Positions 18,543-27,360 of a stretch of 64,000 nt of DNA are shown piece by piece. Position 1 is the stretch's first letter, and each line of letters begins with the position of its first letter. Location of the stretch: assembly GCF_014698145.1 (NCBI RefSeq), contig NZ_JACJSM010000014.1, forward strand, positions 1-64,000. Reading direction: 5' to 3'. Made by a program: the position numbers and the translations under genes. The notes beneath the pieces are model-generated. The model was not told the origin of the DNA and ran no database searches. It saw nothing but the letters and a program-made list of their open reading frames with translations. The DNA comes from Oscillatoria sp. FACHB-1406. GTDB lineage: Bacteria; Cyanobacteriota; Cyanobacteriia; Cyanobacteriales; Spirulinaceae.

Positions 18543-19259
18543 GTGCCGGAAAATAGCAGAAAACGAAGGTTAATTTTCTTGGGGATTGGTGGCGCGATCG
18601 CGCTTTCAGTTTTCCTCGCTTGGAAATTCGGTCTTTTTAACGCGATCGACCGAGTTTTACAACAGTCTTTAAGTTGGATTGAAAGCTTGGGTATCTTAGC
18701 ACCCATTGCTTACATTATCCTCTATATCTTAACTTCGGTTTTCTTGATTTCCGGTGCAATTTTAACCCTAGGCGCGGGCTTTATTTTTGGGGTTGTTCGC
18801 GGCTTTATTCTTGTTTCTGTTGCTTCTACTCTCGCCGGAACGGTTGCTTTTGCGATTGGGCGATATTGGGCGCGCGGGTGGGTGGAAAAGCAGATCGAAC
18901 AGCAACCAAAATTTCGAGCTTTAGATGCGGCTGTGGCGAGGGAAGGTTGGAAGATTGTCGGGTTAGCGCGCTTGTCGCCGCTGTTTCCTTTCGTGTTTTT
19001 AAATTATGCGTTTGGCGTGACGCGCGTTTCTTTTCGGGACTATATTTTAGCGTCGTGGATTGGCATGATGCCGGGAACGCTGCTGTATGTTTATTTGGGT
19101 TATCTGCCCAAAATTGCCGCTGAAGGAAGCGCGGATAAACTGAAATTAATTTTGAATATTGTCGGTTTAATTGCAACGCTGGCTGTCACAATATATGTCA
19201 CAAAAATTGCTCGTCAAGCCTTAGATCGAGAGATTGAGAGCGGCGAGCCGAAAAATTGA
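18543..19259 (+). CDS. TVP38/TMEM64 (VTT domain) membrane protein
   Basis: The 238-residue integral membrane protein has a VTT/SNARE-associated core: GAILTLGAGFIFGVVRGF, then GTVAFAIGRYWARGWVE, and FVFLNYAFGVTRVSFRDY ending WIGMMPGTLLYVYLG. There are about five transmembrane helices. The start is GTG at 18543, 18 nt after the arsS stop with GGAAGGAAAGGAG between, so it is almost certainly cotranscribed with arsS. The family includes DedA-related flippases. A role in moving arsenosugar or arsenolipid intermediates is inferred only from this placement. Confidence 0.88.
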   Translation: MPENSRKRRLIFLGIGGAIALSVFLAWKFGLFNAIDRVLQQSLSWIESLGILAPIAYIILYILTSVFLISGAILTLGAGFIFGVVRGFILVSVASTLAGTVAFAIGRYWARGWVEKQIEQQPKFRALDAAVAREGWKIVGLARLSPLFPFVFLNYAFGVTRVSFRDYILASWIGMMPGTLLYVYLGYLPKIAAEGSADKLKLILNIVGLIATLAVTIYVTKIARQALDREIESGEPKN

Positions 19260-19305
19260 GTTCCTCTGTCTATTAATTACGAATTACGAATTCGTAATTA
19301 TCGCA

Positions 19306-19863
19306 TTATAGGGAGAGGTTAGAGAAGCGTCCGAGCGTTCCTTTTAGCATTTGGAAAATTTCGATCGCGCGATCGGCGTTGACGTGCAATTCTTCGGTCG
19401 GATAATTCTGCAAAATTTCCATCACTACGATGCGATTGTCGGTTTCTGCGGAAGTCACCAACGCAGAACGCAACGCTTGTTCGTTCTCCTCAGCATTGGG
19501 AGTTTGGACGACTTCGCCAAGGCGTTGTAGGAAAAAGTTGCCGACAAAACTATTGAGGGCGCGATCGAGTAACGCTGGATTAGCACTCACTTCTTGGTTA
19601 AGGATGCGGCGCAAATCTTCCGGATTTTTCCTCGCCAGCATCAAATACGCCCGCAACGGTAGCGAAACTTCGCCCCGTTCTGCCAGCGCTTTTAAATCCG
19701 CCACTGAGACGGAACCTTGTAGGGTGTTGTATTTTAAAACGACGCGCTCGGCAGCCTCGGCTGAAGGTATAGTCAAAAAGAGGGATGCGATCGCGATCGT
19801 TAATCCTAATCCAACTCGCTGAGAAAAACCCAAAGAACCGCCCTTAAATCCAGCCATAGTCAT
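19306..19863 (-). CDS. DUF1400-domain secreted protein
   Basis: The 185-residue protein has a signal peptide (VGLGLTIAIASLFLTIPSAEA) and then the DUF1400 domain: ERVVLKYNTLQGSVSVADLKALAERGE, LRAYLMLARKNPEDLRRIL and the helical region to the end. DUF1400 usually precedes an alpha/beta hydrolase domain in cyanobacterial proteins; here it stands alone. GGTGGGGAAG lies just upstream, allowing the ATG at 19863 or the one at 19857. It lies directly downstream of the pentapeptide-repeat gene on the same strand. Confidence 0.8.
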   Translation of the reverse strand: MTMAGFKGGSLGFSQRVGLGLTIAIASLFLTIPSAEAAERVVLKYNTLQGSVSVADLKALAERGEVSLPLRAYLMLARKNPEDLRRILNQEVSANPALLDRALNSFVGNFFLQRLGEVVQTPNAEENEQALRSALVTSAETDNRIVVMEILQNYPTEELHVNADRAIEIFQMLKGTLGRFSNLSL

Positions 19864-19907
19864 CTTCCCCACCTCAAAGTTTTCGTCTTGATTGTAATTG
19901 GCCAACG

Positions 19908-20573
19908 CTAAGGTTGAAATGCCCCGTTCGGTAGAATTGCGCCACTCCCTCGCACCTCCAACCCAATCGTATTTTCGACTAACGCACCGCGCAAATCTGC
20001 CCCGCGCAAATTCGCCCCGATTAAATTCGCACTCGTTAAATCTGCCTCCCAAAATAGCGCGCCCCGCAAGTCCGCACTCGCCAAACTTGCCCCCATCAAC
20101 CGCGATCGATACAAACTCGCCCCCGTTAAAATCGCATTCGTTAAATTTGCCCGCGTCAAATTACTCACCTGCAAATTTGCCCGCGTCAAATTCGCCCCCG
20201 CCAAACTCGCGTAAACCAAACTCGTCCCCGCTAAATTCGCCCCCGTCAGATTCGCATTTCTCAAATCCGCCCGCGTCAAATCCGCCGCCGCCAAATTCGC
20301 GCCGCGTAAATCTGTATTGCTTAAACGCGCGTCAATCAAAGATGCACCGCTTAAATCGCAGTTCGCGCAACTCCCCGTCTGCCGAAACTGTTCGAGTTGG
20401 ACAGGATCGAGTGCTTTCGCTGCTGGGATATGAAGGTTAAAAGCTACCAGCCCAAATCCCCAAGCAATTCCAAGTTTTAACTTCCGCTTGCACGAGAGAA
20501 AGGAGAGGAAATTTCGCCTTCGTTTGACTACCCCTAAAGACAGGGAAGATATAATAGATAGTGGGTAACTCAT
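19908..20573 (-). CDS. exported pentapeptide-repeat protein
   Basis: The protein has a basic n-region and hydrophobic signal (KRKLKLGIAWGFGLVAFN, cleavage after AAKA). The segment ALDPVQLEQFRQTGSCANCD follows. About 25 tandem pentapeptides of the A(D/N)Lxx type come next (ANLTRADLRNANLTGANLAG), forming a right-handed quadrilateral beta-helix. The two cysteines before the helix (CANC) are common in cyanobacterial members. I use the ATG at 20573; a longer frame to 20657 is encoded by short tandem repeats and looks spurious. Function is unknown; thylakoid lumen or periplasm is inferred. Confidence 0.8.
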   Translation of the reverse strand: MSYPLSIISSLSLGVVKRRRNFLSFLSCKRKLKLGIAWGFGLVAFNLHIPAAKALDPVQLEQFRQTGSCANCDLSGASLIDARLSNTDLRGANLAAADLTRADLRNANLTGANLAGTSLVYASLAGANLTRANLQVSNLTRANLTNAILTGASLYRSRLMGASLASADLRGALFWEADLTSANLIGANLRGADLRGALVENTIGLEVRGSGAILPNGAFQP

Positions 20574-20710
20574 AATTCGTAGTTCGTAATTCCTGATTCC
20601 CAATTCATCATTTATAACTCTCCATTCGGCCCTCATCATTTCCAATTCATCACTCATTATTGACCACTCCCCATTTCCAATTCATAATTTATCACTCATA
20701 ATTCATAATT
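20570..20710. repeat. degenerate AATTCATAATTC-type short tandem repeats
   Basis: About 140 bp is made of imperfect 7-bp steps such as AATTCGT, AATTCAT and CATAATT. It separates the divergent pentapeptide and membrane-protein genes. It belongs to the heptanucleotide short tandem repeats known in filamentous cyanobacteria, also seen here at 19274-19300, 39413-39452, 53944-53983, 56358-56392 and 57440-57510. Confidence 0.65.
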
Positions 20711-20713
20711 TCT

Positions 20714-22030
20714 ATGGCTCCCAATCCCCTCATTATAAAATCTGTTGAAACCCTACGCTATCGCGTTACAGCGGGCGATGTGGCGGCGCAAGCAGGGCTA
20801 GAAATCGAATCCGCCCGTCAGGGTTTGCTTGCCCTCGCTTCCGACGCAGGCGGACACCTGCAAGTTTCCGAATCCGGCGAAATTGCCTACTTATTTCCCA
20901 AAAACTTTCGCGGCATTCTTCGCAATAAATATTGGCGGTTGCGCTGGCAAGAAACTTGGCAAAAAATTTGGGGTATTTTATTTTACTTAATCCGCATCTC
21001 TTTTGGAATTGCCCTCATTCTTTCGATCGTACTGATGGCTGTGGCGATCGTTGTCATTTTCATTGCGATTAGCAGCAGCAGTAGCGATGATAGTGGCAGT
21101 TCTAGCAGTTCTAGCAATTCTGACCGTTCTAGTAATTCTAGTCATTCTGGCAGTTCTGGATTCACCTTTTGGTGGCCGGATTTTTATTACTGGTTCGATC
21201 CCGGTTATCGCCGCCAACAGCGGGAACTCAAAACGCCGGGAGAAATGAATTTTCTCGAGGCGATTTTTTCCTTCCTGTTCGGCGATGGCAATCCCAACGC
21301 TAATTTAGAACAAGAACGCTGGCAAACGATTGGTAGCGCCATTCAAAGTAATCGGGGGGCGGTGGCTGCCGAACAAATTGCGCCCTACCTCGACGAAATT
21401 AAACCGGGCGATCGCGATAATGAAGATTATATCCTCCCCGTCCTGGTTCGCTTCAACGGCTATCCCCAAGTGTCCGATCGCGGACAAATCGTTTATTCTT
21501 TCCCAGACTTACAAGTGACGGCGCGCGAAAGTTCCCTCGAACCCATCGCCCCCGCCCTCCAAGAACGGTTTTGGCGTTTTAGTGCCGCTAGTACCGGGCA
21601 AATTATACTCGCGATCGGATTGGGAACGGTTAACATTATTCTCGCTTTAGTGCTGTATTCTTTTTTGCAAGATCCACAAGTTTTGCAAATGGGAGGAGTC
21701 GTCGGATTTGCTAGTTCCATCTACGGACTTCTGGCGGGTTACGCAACAGCTTTCCTAACAATTCCTTTAGTGCGTTATTTCTGGATTCAGTGGAAAAATC
21801 CTCAAATTGCGTCGCGCAACCAACAACGTTTAGTACGGGCAAACTATTTACAACAGCCCGATGCGGAATTGCAGCAGAAAATCGCCTATGCGCGTCAATT
21901 TAGCCGTCAAAATCGCATTAACGAATCAGAGTTAGCTTATACGACGGAAACCGACTTGTTAGAGCAAAACCTTAACAATGCCGAGCGGCTCGATCGCGAG
22001 TGGCAAGAACGCTTAGATTCGGGAACGTAG
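20714..22030 (+). CDS. conserved cyanobacterial/plant membrane protein
   Basis: The 438-residue protein opens with a winged-helix-like segment (TLRYRVTAGDVAAQAGLEIE, VSESGEIAYLFPKNFR). It has a transmembrane stretch (~90-117), a Ser/Asp-rich linker (~119-147) and an aromatic patch FTFWWPDFYYWFDPGYRRQQ. A second winged-helix-like copy follows (NEDYILPVLVRFNGYPQVSD, GQIVYSFPDL), then two more transmembrane helices (~296-360). The duplicated GD...A/Y-F-P layout resembles a plant plastid protein annotated as an Fe-S-biogenesis relative, from memory. No enzymatic motif is seen. Confidence 0.7.
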   Translation: MAPNPLIIKSVETLRYRVTAGDVAAQAGLEIESARQGLLALASDAGGHLQVSESGEIAYLFPKNFRGILRNKYWRLRWQETWQKIWGILFYLIRISFGIALILSIVLMAVAIVVIFIAISSSSSDDSGSSSSSSNSDRSSNSSHSGSSGFTFWWPDFYYWFDPGYRRQQRELKTPGEMNFLEAIFSFLFGDGNPNANLEQERWQTIGSAIQSNRGAVAAEQIAPYLDEIKPGDRDNEDYILPVLVRFNGYPQVSDRGQIVYSFPDLQVTARESSLEPIAPALQERFWRFSAASTGQIILAIGLGTVNIILALVLYSFLQDPQVLQMGGVVGFASSIYGLLAGYATAFLTIPLVRYFWIQWKNPQIASRNQQRLVRANYLQQPDAELQQKIAYARQFSRQNRINESELAYTTETDLLEQNLNNAERLDREWQERLDSGT

Positions 22031-22364
22031 ACCCGAAAAAATCGATGATTTTGTTGAATTTTTGTAACTTTGCTCGATTGGAACGAGCTTTAAAACCTTG
22101 CTAGGGTAAACTTGTAACGTTTTTATCTGCGATCGCAGCTAAAAGACAAAACGGACGGGCATTTTGCCGAACTCGTAAGGATTTCGCAAATATTGAATGT
22201 CTTTTTTTTCGATTTTGCTAAAGCTGGGATGACAGAATTTCGACTTTAGCGATCGAAACTTAAAGATTCTTTATAAAAAGAGATGACACTTACCAAGTTC
22301 CCGAACTAGAATGAAGATAGATAAAGTTCGATTGCTTTTTTAAAATTAAGAAATAATAAAAGTC
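22031..22364. other. intergenic region, no gene seen
   Basis: This AT-rich gap lies between two plus-strand genes, with repeated TTTGTAAC and TTGTAAC motifs near 22072-22117. It should carry the promoter of the small zinc-ribbon gene. I see no tRNA or terminator that I could support. Confidence 0.4.
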
Positions 22365-22559
22365 ATGAGTACCTGTCCTTGTTGCAACCAGCAAATGTTT
22401 CTTTCTGCTGGCAAAAACCGTTTTTACTGGTACTGCTCGAGTTGTCGCCAAGAAATGCCGGATCTCATTAGCGTGATGATGACGGCACGACAACGCGCGA
22501 AACGGACAAGAGTTTTTGAATCTCTCGAATCAACACCTCAAGTCGTCGGCGCGCGCTAG
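22365..22559 (+). CDS. small zinc-ribbon-like protein
   Basis: The 64-residue protein begins MSTCPCCNQQMFLSAGKNRF and continues YWYCSSCRQEMP, giving a CxxC...CxxC pair spaced as in a zinc ribbon. The C-terminal half is basic (TARQRAKRTRVF). Such small Zn-ribbon proteins often act as nucleic-acid-binding or regulatory proteins; no specific role can be assigned. The four cysteines and their spacing are the main support. It is convergent with trmFO. Confidence 0.6.
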   Translation: MSTCPCCNQQMFLSAGKNRFYWYCSSCRQEMPDLISVMMTARQRAKRTRVFESLESTPQVVGAR

Positions 22560-22622
22560 TCTCGTTCCGTTATTGGGTTATATTCAAACAATTCAACAGC
22601 AGGGGCGAATTTCGATTCGCCC

Positions 22623-23978
22623 CTATTTTATTGCGCAGTCAGCGAAGGAAATTTGCCAAGTTTCTAAATCGGTCAGCGCGCGATCGCGGTACGCCCCGTA
22701 ACGTTCTGCTTTGCTGCGAATTCGCATCTCCAACGGCGAAAAGATGCCAAAGTTCGGCGGCATCGGTTGGAAATGTTTGGGCGAAGCCGAAGTAATAAAC
22801 TCGATTAACGCCCCCATCATCATCGTCGGCGGCGCAACGATGGGTTCTAACCCCAAGCTGAGGCGCGCGGCGTTCGTCCCCGCCAGCCAGCCGCCCGCTG
22901 CTGCTGCGGTGTAACCTTCCGTACCCACCAACTGTCCGGCGGCGAGGAGTTTGGGGCGCTGCTTGAATTGCAAGCTGGGTTGCAGGAGTTCGGGGGAGTT
23001 GATAAAGGTGTTGCGGTGCATTACGCCCATCCGCACGAATTCGGCATTTTCGAGGCCGGGAATGAGGCGGAAAACGCGCTTTTGTTCGCCCCAACGCAAG
23101 TTCGTTTGAAAGCCTACTAGATTCCATAACTGTCCGGCTTTATCTTCTTGGCGCAGTTGAACGGCGGCGTAGGGCGGTTTGCGCTTGCCGTTGGCATCCG
23201 TCGGCCAGCGAGGATCGAATAAGCCGACGGGTTTGAGGGGGCCGAAACGCATTGTCTCTTCGCCGCGTTGGGCGAGTTCTTCGATGGGGAGACAGCCTTC
23301 AAAGAATTTTGACTCCTCGCGATCGAAATCTTTCAGGGGCGCTTGTTCGGCGGTGCGGAGTGCTTCCCAAAAAGCGAGGTATTGTTCCTTGTTCATGGGA
23401 CAGTTGAGGTAAGCGGCTTCGCCCTTGTCGTAACGGGAGGCGAGAAAGGCAATTTCGCGATCGATCGACTCGCCGACGATAATGGGACTGGCGGCATCGA
23501 AAAAGCTGAAATAGTCCATTCCGGTGAAGCGCTGCAAATCTTCGGCGAGGGCGGGACTGGTGAGGGGGCCGGTGGTGAGAACAACGATACTATCGCGCGG
23601 GATTTCCGTAACTTCTTCGCGGCGCAATTCGATGAGGGGATGGGCGGCGAGGGTTTCGGTGAGTTCGCGGCTAAAAATGGCGCGATCGACGGCTAGCGCG
23701 CCGCCTGCGGGAACGGCATAGCGATCGGCTTTACCGATGATAATCGAACCGAGGCGGCGTAATTCTTCGTGGAGGAGGCCCGTGGCGCGATCGCTACTCA
23801 TCGCCCCAAAAGAGTTACTACAGACCAATTCTGCCAATTCTTCGCTGTGGTGGGCGGGACTGGTTCGCACCGGGCGCATTTCCGACAGCACCACCGGAAC
23901 GCCCGCCTGCGCTACCTGCCACGCTGCCTCCGTTCCCGCTAAACCGCCACCAATTACCCAGACTTTACTTTGAGTCAT
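22623..23978 (-). CDS. trmFO: methylenetetrahydrofolate-tRNA-(uracil-54-C5)-methyltransferase
   Basis: The 451-residue folate- and FAD-dependent enzyme makes ribothymidine at position 54 of tRNA. The dinucleotide-binding motif is [14 protein letters not shown] at residues 7-20. Family motifs [27 protein letters not shown] and [11 protein letters not shown] follow, and the C-terminal FAD region is [20 protein letters not shown] start at the [11 protein letters not shown] (23978), since the in-frame extension upstream is encoded by a dispersed repeat (24018-24113). Length agrees with family members (~440-470). Confidence 0.95.
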   Translation of the reverse strand: MTQSKVWVIGGGLAGTEAAWQVAQAGVPVVLSEMRPVRTSPAHHSEELAELVCSNSFGAMSSDRATGLLHEELRRLGSIIIGKADRYAVPAGGALAVDRAIFSRELTETLAAHPLIELRREEVTEIPRDSIVVLTTGPLTSPALAEDLQRFTGMDYFSFFDAASPIIVGESIDREIAFLASRYDKGEAAYLNCPMNKEQYLAFWEALRTAEQAPLKDFDREESKFFEGCLPIEELAQRGEETMRFGPLKPVGLFDPRWPTDANGKRKPPYAAVQLRQEDKAGQLWNLVGFQTNLRWGEQKRVFRLIPGLENAEFVRMGVMHRNTFINSPELLQPSLQFKQRPKLLAAGQLVGTEGYTAAAAGGWLAGTNAARLSLGLEPIVAPPTMMMGALIEFITSASPKHFQPMPPNFGIFSPLEMRIRSKAERYGAYRDRALTDLETWQISFADCAIK

Positions 23979-24017
23979 TCTCTTTGGGATTGCTACATTT
24001 TGAGATAAATCAGTAAC

Positions 24018-24113
24018 ACCAATTCCCGATCGCGATGCACTAAATTGTTTGCTGTAGGGGCATAGCACTGCTATGCCCTCTTCGGGAATCGTGCAAAATC
24101 AATGAGAATTGGT
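24018..24113. mobile_element. MITE-like inverted-repeat element (family D)
   Basis: A 96-bp element has inverted ends ACCAATTC...GAATTGGT and internal segments ATGCACTAAATT, TAGGGGCATAGCACTGCTATGCCC and TTCGGGAATCGTGCAAAAT. An inverted copy lies at 59145-59241, and half-copies lie at 3582-3640 and 9064-9122. It is non-coding. Confidence 0.65.
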
Positions 24114-24204
24114 ATAACATTAATGATATCAATGCCCAGAAAGATTAGGGGATTGAAAGCTCATACCCATGAGATGGTAACGATATCTGGCTGAGAAGCG
24201 CTGT

Positions 24205-25284
24205 TTAAAAGACTCGTTTCATCCCCCGTCTTAAAACTTGTCCCGGCATAGCCCACAAGCGTTCTATTCCCCAAAGATATTGTATATACCGCAGGAATCC
24301 TAAAAGCTCGAATCGATGCGTTGTTCGGGCATATTGGCAGTAGCGCAGCCAAAATCGATCGAATACCGTTTTTTTCTGGCTTTGGGCGACTCGCTGTTCC
24401 TGGAGTTCGAGTCGAGAAAGGGGGAGTTGGGAAAGCTGTTGTAGCACGGTAGTTGGGATGGGGCGATCGCGGATTTTTTCTAACTCTAATAACGAAACCG
24501 ATAAAGCTTTAACAAAATGAGTTTGTTGAGCTTGAGTTAAAAGTCTGTCCCAATCGAGCTTTGCTGCCGAAGTTTTTAAAATCATTGCTGCGTCGGCTAA
24601 GCGAGATAGTTGGCGATCGCGGTTTGCCACGCAAGCATAAAAGAAGCGATCGCTGGGTTCTAAAACTCGCACGGATAACTTGCCAACTTCAATAAAAAGC
24701 GATCGCTCCCAAAATCCCCGTGTCGCCGTTTCCTCAAAGCCATCGCCGAACAGATACCAGCGTAAATTCAAACATTGCCCGGAGGGATGTTTAAGCTCGA
24801 GACTGTGGGGAAATTTAGAAAGTTTTGTGGGAATCTTAGCTTGCGATACCCAGCCAATTGTTGATAATCGCTCGAGCGCTTCTAGAGCGCGCTCCGGACG
24901 CACGAGCAAGTTAAAATTGTGGATCGTGCGCGAGCCAATATCTGGATAGTCGCACAGACAGAGGGCAGCATCGTTGAGCAGAATTGCTTCAATTCCAGAA
25001 TGACTAAATTGCTTAAAAATTTCAGTTAAATGCTTGACAATAACTTGGTTTTCCAGCCAGGTTCGCCGATAAATTCCTTTGAGACGCGCCGGTAATTCTG
25101 CGTTTTCCCGTTCGGATAAATTTCGATAGACTAACGGCAACAATCGATAAGATTCTGTCGCAATTTTTTCGATATCTACTGTAGCGATCCATTGCTGCCA
25201 ACACTCCAACGCTCCTTTGTCTAAAAGTGCCGCTTTGAGTAAGTTGACTTGTTCTGAAGTAAGTTGCTCGATTGTCGAGTTCAT
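24205..25284 (-). CDS. degenerate PF14907-type nucleotidyltransferase homologue
   Basis: The 359-residue protein follows the layout of PF14907 nucleotidyltransferases: a helical N-terminus, then IFKQFSHSGIEAILLNDAAL, then the strand IHNFNLLVRPERALEALERL, and FPHSLELKHPSGQCLNLRWYLFGD. The intact paralogue at 30532-31767 has KG and DLD at the equivalent points. Here they are N104-D105 and N123-F-N125, so the metal-binding aspartates are gone. It is likely a non-catalytic scaffold or regulator. It is the last gene of the minus-strand set and is separated from the SMP-30-like gene by an inserted repeat element. Confidence 0.72.
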   Translation of the reverse strand: MNSTIEQLTSEQVNLLKAALLDKGALECWQQWIATVDIEKIATESYRLLPLVYRNLSERENAELPARLKGIYRRTWLENQVIVKHLTEIFKQFSHSGIEAILLNDAALCLCDYPDIGSRTIHNFNLLVRPERALEALERLSTIGWVSQAKIPTKLSKFPHSLELKHPSGQCLNLRWYLFGDGFEETATRGFWERSLFIEVGKLSVRVLEPSDRFFYACVANRDRQLSRLADAAMILKTSAAKLDWDRLLTQAQQTHFVKALSVSLLELEKIRDRPIPTTVLQQLSQLPLSRLELQEQRVAQSQKKTVFDRFWLRYCQYARTTHRFELLGFLRYIQYLWGIERLWAMPGQVLRRGMKRVF

Positions 25285-25304
25285 ATCATATTTTTTAGGG
25301 TATT

Positions 25305-25428
25305 ATACTAGATTAATATGAAGCTGCATAGAATGAAAAGTAGGGTGTGGAGCGCGAAGCGTAACGCACCGTTATCCTGAGAATTTAGAAGGGTTGATTC
25401 TAGGCAGCGCAATCTTAAATTGGTATTA
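25305..25428. mobile_element. MITE-like inverted-repeat element (family C)
   Basis: The element of about 124 bp contains GCTGCATAGAATGAAAAGTA, GAAGCGTAACGCACCG, AGAAGGGTTGATTCTAGGCA and a TTAAATTGGTATTA end. An inverted copy lies at 39191-39314 and a third at 53751-53888. It lies within the minus-strand gene cluster, between the SMP-30-like and degenerate nucleotidyltransferase genes. Confidence 0.65.
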
Positions 25429-25440
25429 GTATGAATCTCA

Positions 25441-26388
25441 TTAAACTGCAATTCCAGGAATATTGGTTCTGACTTTATAAACTGAAGTTTGAGCCGTAAT
25501 ATAAAGGCTTTGGAAATCTTCATCGCCCCAAGCACAATTTGCCGGAACTTCCGGCGTAACGATCGTTCCTAAACAATTTCCCTTCGCATCGAAGACCCAA
25601 ACGCCTCCTCCTCCCGTACAATAAATATGCCCTTCGACATCGACTTTCATTCCGTCAGGTAAGCCCGGTTTATTCGTCTTCATATCGTGAAAAATGCGGC
25701 TATTCGCTAAAGTTCCATCGGCTTTAACGTCGAACGCTCGGATAAGTTTACGCTCCGAATCGTCGATATAAAGCGTTTTTTCGTCCGGAGAAAAGGCAAG
25801 GCCGTTAGGGGTCAAAAAGTCATCAGCAACGAGGACAATTTCGGCGCGATCGGGAGAGATTTTATAAACGCCTTGGCAGGGTTGTTCTTGCTGTTCTGAC
25901 TCAATACCATAAGGCGGATCGGTAAAGTAAATGGAACCGTCACTTTTCACGACAACATCGTTAGGACTGTTAAGTTTTTTGTCTTGAAAGGTATCTGCTA
26001 GAATTGTAATTTGACCTTCTTTTTCAGTCCGAGTGACGCGGCGGCTTAAATGCTCGCAAGCGACGAGTCTGCCTTGGCGATCGCGCGTTAATCCGTTGGA
26101 ATTGTTGCTGGGTTCTCGGAAGATTGTAATTTGTCCGTCTGGGGTTAATTTATAGATTTTATTAGCAGGAATATCGCTAAAAATAAGATGCTGTTCCTCT
26201 GCTAACCAAAGCGGCCCTTCAGTAAATTGAAACCCCGTTGCTAAACGCTCGATCTTAGCATTCTGGGGGAACAGGCGGGCAAACTCCGGTCTGTTCGCTT
26301 GCAAGCGTGCTTTCCCTAAGCTTTCCGTTTTGGGAGAAGAACCTAACGATTTAATCTTGTTTTTGATACGCTTAAGAATTGGGAACAC
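25441..26388 (-). CDS. SMP-30/gluconolactonase family protein
   Basis: The 315-residue six-bladed propeller has family motifs FQFTEGPLWLAEEQHLIFSD (metal-ligand Glu), NNSNGLTRDRQGRLVACEH, LNSPNDVVVKSDGSIYFTDP (Asn ligand) and PNGLAFSPDEKTLYIDDSE (Asp ligand). These are the divalent-cation residues of gluconolactonases/regucalcin. It hydrolyses a sugar lactone or acts on a related ester. The start is GTG at 26388. It lies 85 nt after the SDR gene in the same direction and is probably part of the cluster; a polyhydroxylated cyclic substrate would suit neighbouring glycosyltransferases. Confidence 0.87.
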   Translation of the reverse strand: MFPILKRIKNKIKSLGSSPKTESLGKARLQANRPEFARLFPQNAKIERLATGFQFTEGPLWLAEEQHLIFSDIPANKIYKLTPDGQITIFREPSNNSNGLTRDRQGRLVACEHLSRRVTRTEKEGQITILADTFQDKKLNSPNDVVVKSDGSIYFTDPPYGIESEQQEQPCQGVYKISPDRAEIVLVADDFLTPNGLAFSPDEKTLYIDDSERKLIRAFDVKADGTLANSRIFHDMKTNKPGLPDGMKVDVEGHIYCTGGGGVWVFDAKGNCLGTIVTPEVPANCAWGDEDFQSLYITAQTSVYKVRTNIPGIAV

Positions 26389-26473
26389 GGGCTAGCTTTT
26401 AAATCCTATAAGTTTTCAATGATTATCAACGTAAAAATAGGCGGATAAGCAGATTATTCATGTTTACAAGAAA

Positions 26474-27358
26474 TTACTGCGGGAAATGTTGAGAAATTCG
26501 ATAGTTATATAAAGATAAACCTGCATCAATGTTTAAAATCGTCCCTGTTGTAAACATGGAAAAGTAGTCGGAGGCTAAATAGACTGCGGCTCTGCCAATA
26601 TATTCTGGATTAATTGTCGTTCGATGTAAGAGAGTATAATCGTGTACGAAAGGATTGCCTTTTTCGTCTTCCGCGATCGCGCCGGGAGCGATTCCATTCA
26701 CTCTAATCCCTCGAGGGGCTAACTCGACTGCTAATTCCTTTATTATCATTCCTAGTGCCGCTTTTGAGGAACTATAATGCGCCCACAATCCGAGTTGCCA
26801 TTGGTGTATAGACGTTACAAAAATAATTGAACCCTGAATTTTACGCTCGATCGTGATTCTGACAATCTTTCGGGTTAAATCGAGCGGCCCAAACACATTC
26901 GCATTAAAAGTTTGCTGCCATTCCTCTGCCGAAATTTCTAAAACGGGTTTTCTACCTAAATTGATGCCCACATTATTTACTAAAATATCAATTTTAATAT
27001 CGCGCTCTTCTAATACTTTCAATAAATTTTCAATATCATCCTGCTTGGAAATATCAGAACTCCAACCTTGAGATTGAATTGGGTAAGCTTTTAATTCTCG
27101 CTCCAATTCGATACAGCGTTCTGATGATAGATCGGTGAAAAAGATATTAGCGCCCTGTTTTGCCATCTCCAAAGCAATGCTGCGACCGATATTTCTTCCC
27201 GCGCCGGTAATCAGCACATTTTTATGGGATAAGAGCTTTTTTTCTAAAAAATCCGAACACTCAACGACTTGTTTTTGAATGAGAGTTTTGGGCGCAGGAT
27301 TGGGATTAACAAAAGATTTTAACGCTGCTTTAATCCGAGTTTTAAAGTTAAATTTCAT
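26474..27358 (-). CDS. short-chain dehydrogenase/reductase
   Basis: The 294-residue SDR begins with ~45 residues of basic extension and then the Rossmann fold. NAD(P) motif is VLITGAGRNIGRS, with DILVNNVGINLG (NNxG), and active-site Ser in FVTSIHQW and Tyr/Lys in HYSSSKAALG. The C-terminal GTILNIDAGLSLYNY fits family ends. I start at the ATG at 27358, two bases after the upstream glycosyltransferase stop; a TTG at 27364 overlaps it. Tight spacing indicates translation coupling. The substrate is unknown, probably a sugar or nucleotide sugar given context. Confidence 0.87.
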   Translation of the reverse strand: MKFNFKTRIKAALKSFVNPNPAPKTLIQKQVVECSDFLEKKLLSHKNVLITGAGRNIGRSIALEMAKQGANIFFTDLSSERCIELERELKAYPIQSQGWSSDISKQDDIENLLKVLEERDIKIDILVNNVGINLGRKPVLEISAEEWQQTFNANVFGPLDLTRKIVRITIERKIQGSIIFVTSIHQWQLGLWAHYSSSKAALGMIIKELAVELAPRGIRVNGIAPGAIAEDEKGNPFVHDYTLLHRTTINPEYIGRAAVYLASDYFSMFTTGTILNIDAGLSLYNYRISQHFPQ

Positions 27359-27360
27359 GG

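Noticed and set aside
20574..20657. N-terminal extension of the pentapeptide protein
   Set aside because: The extra residues (NYELRI and similar) come from heptamer repeats and lie before a complete signal peptide.
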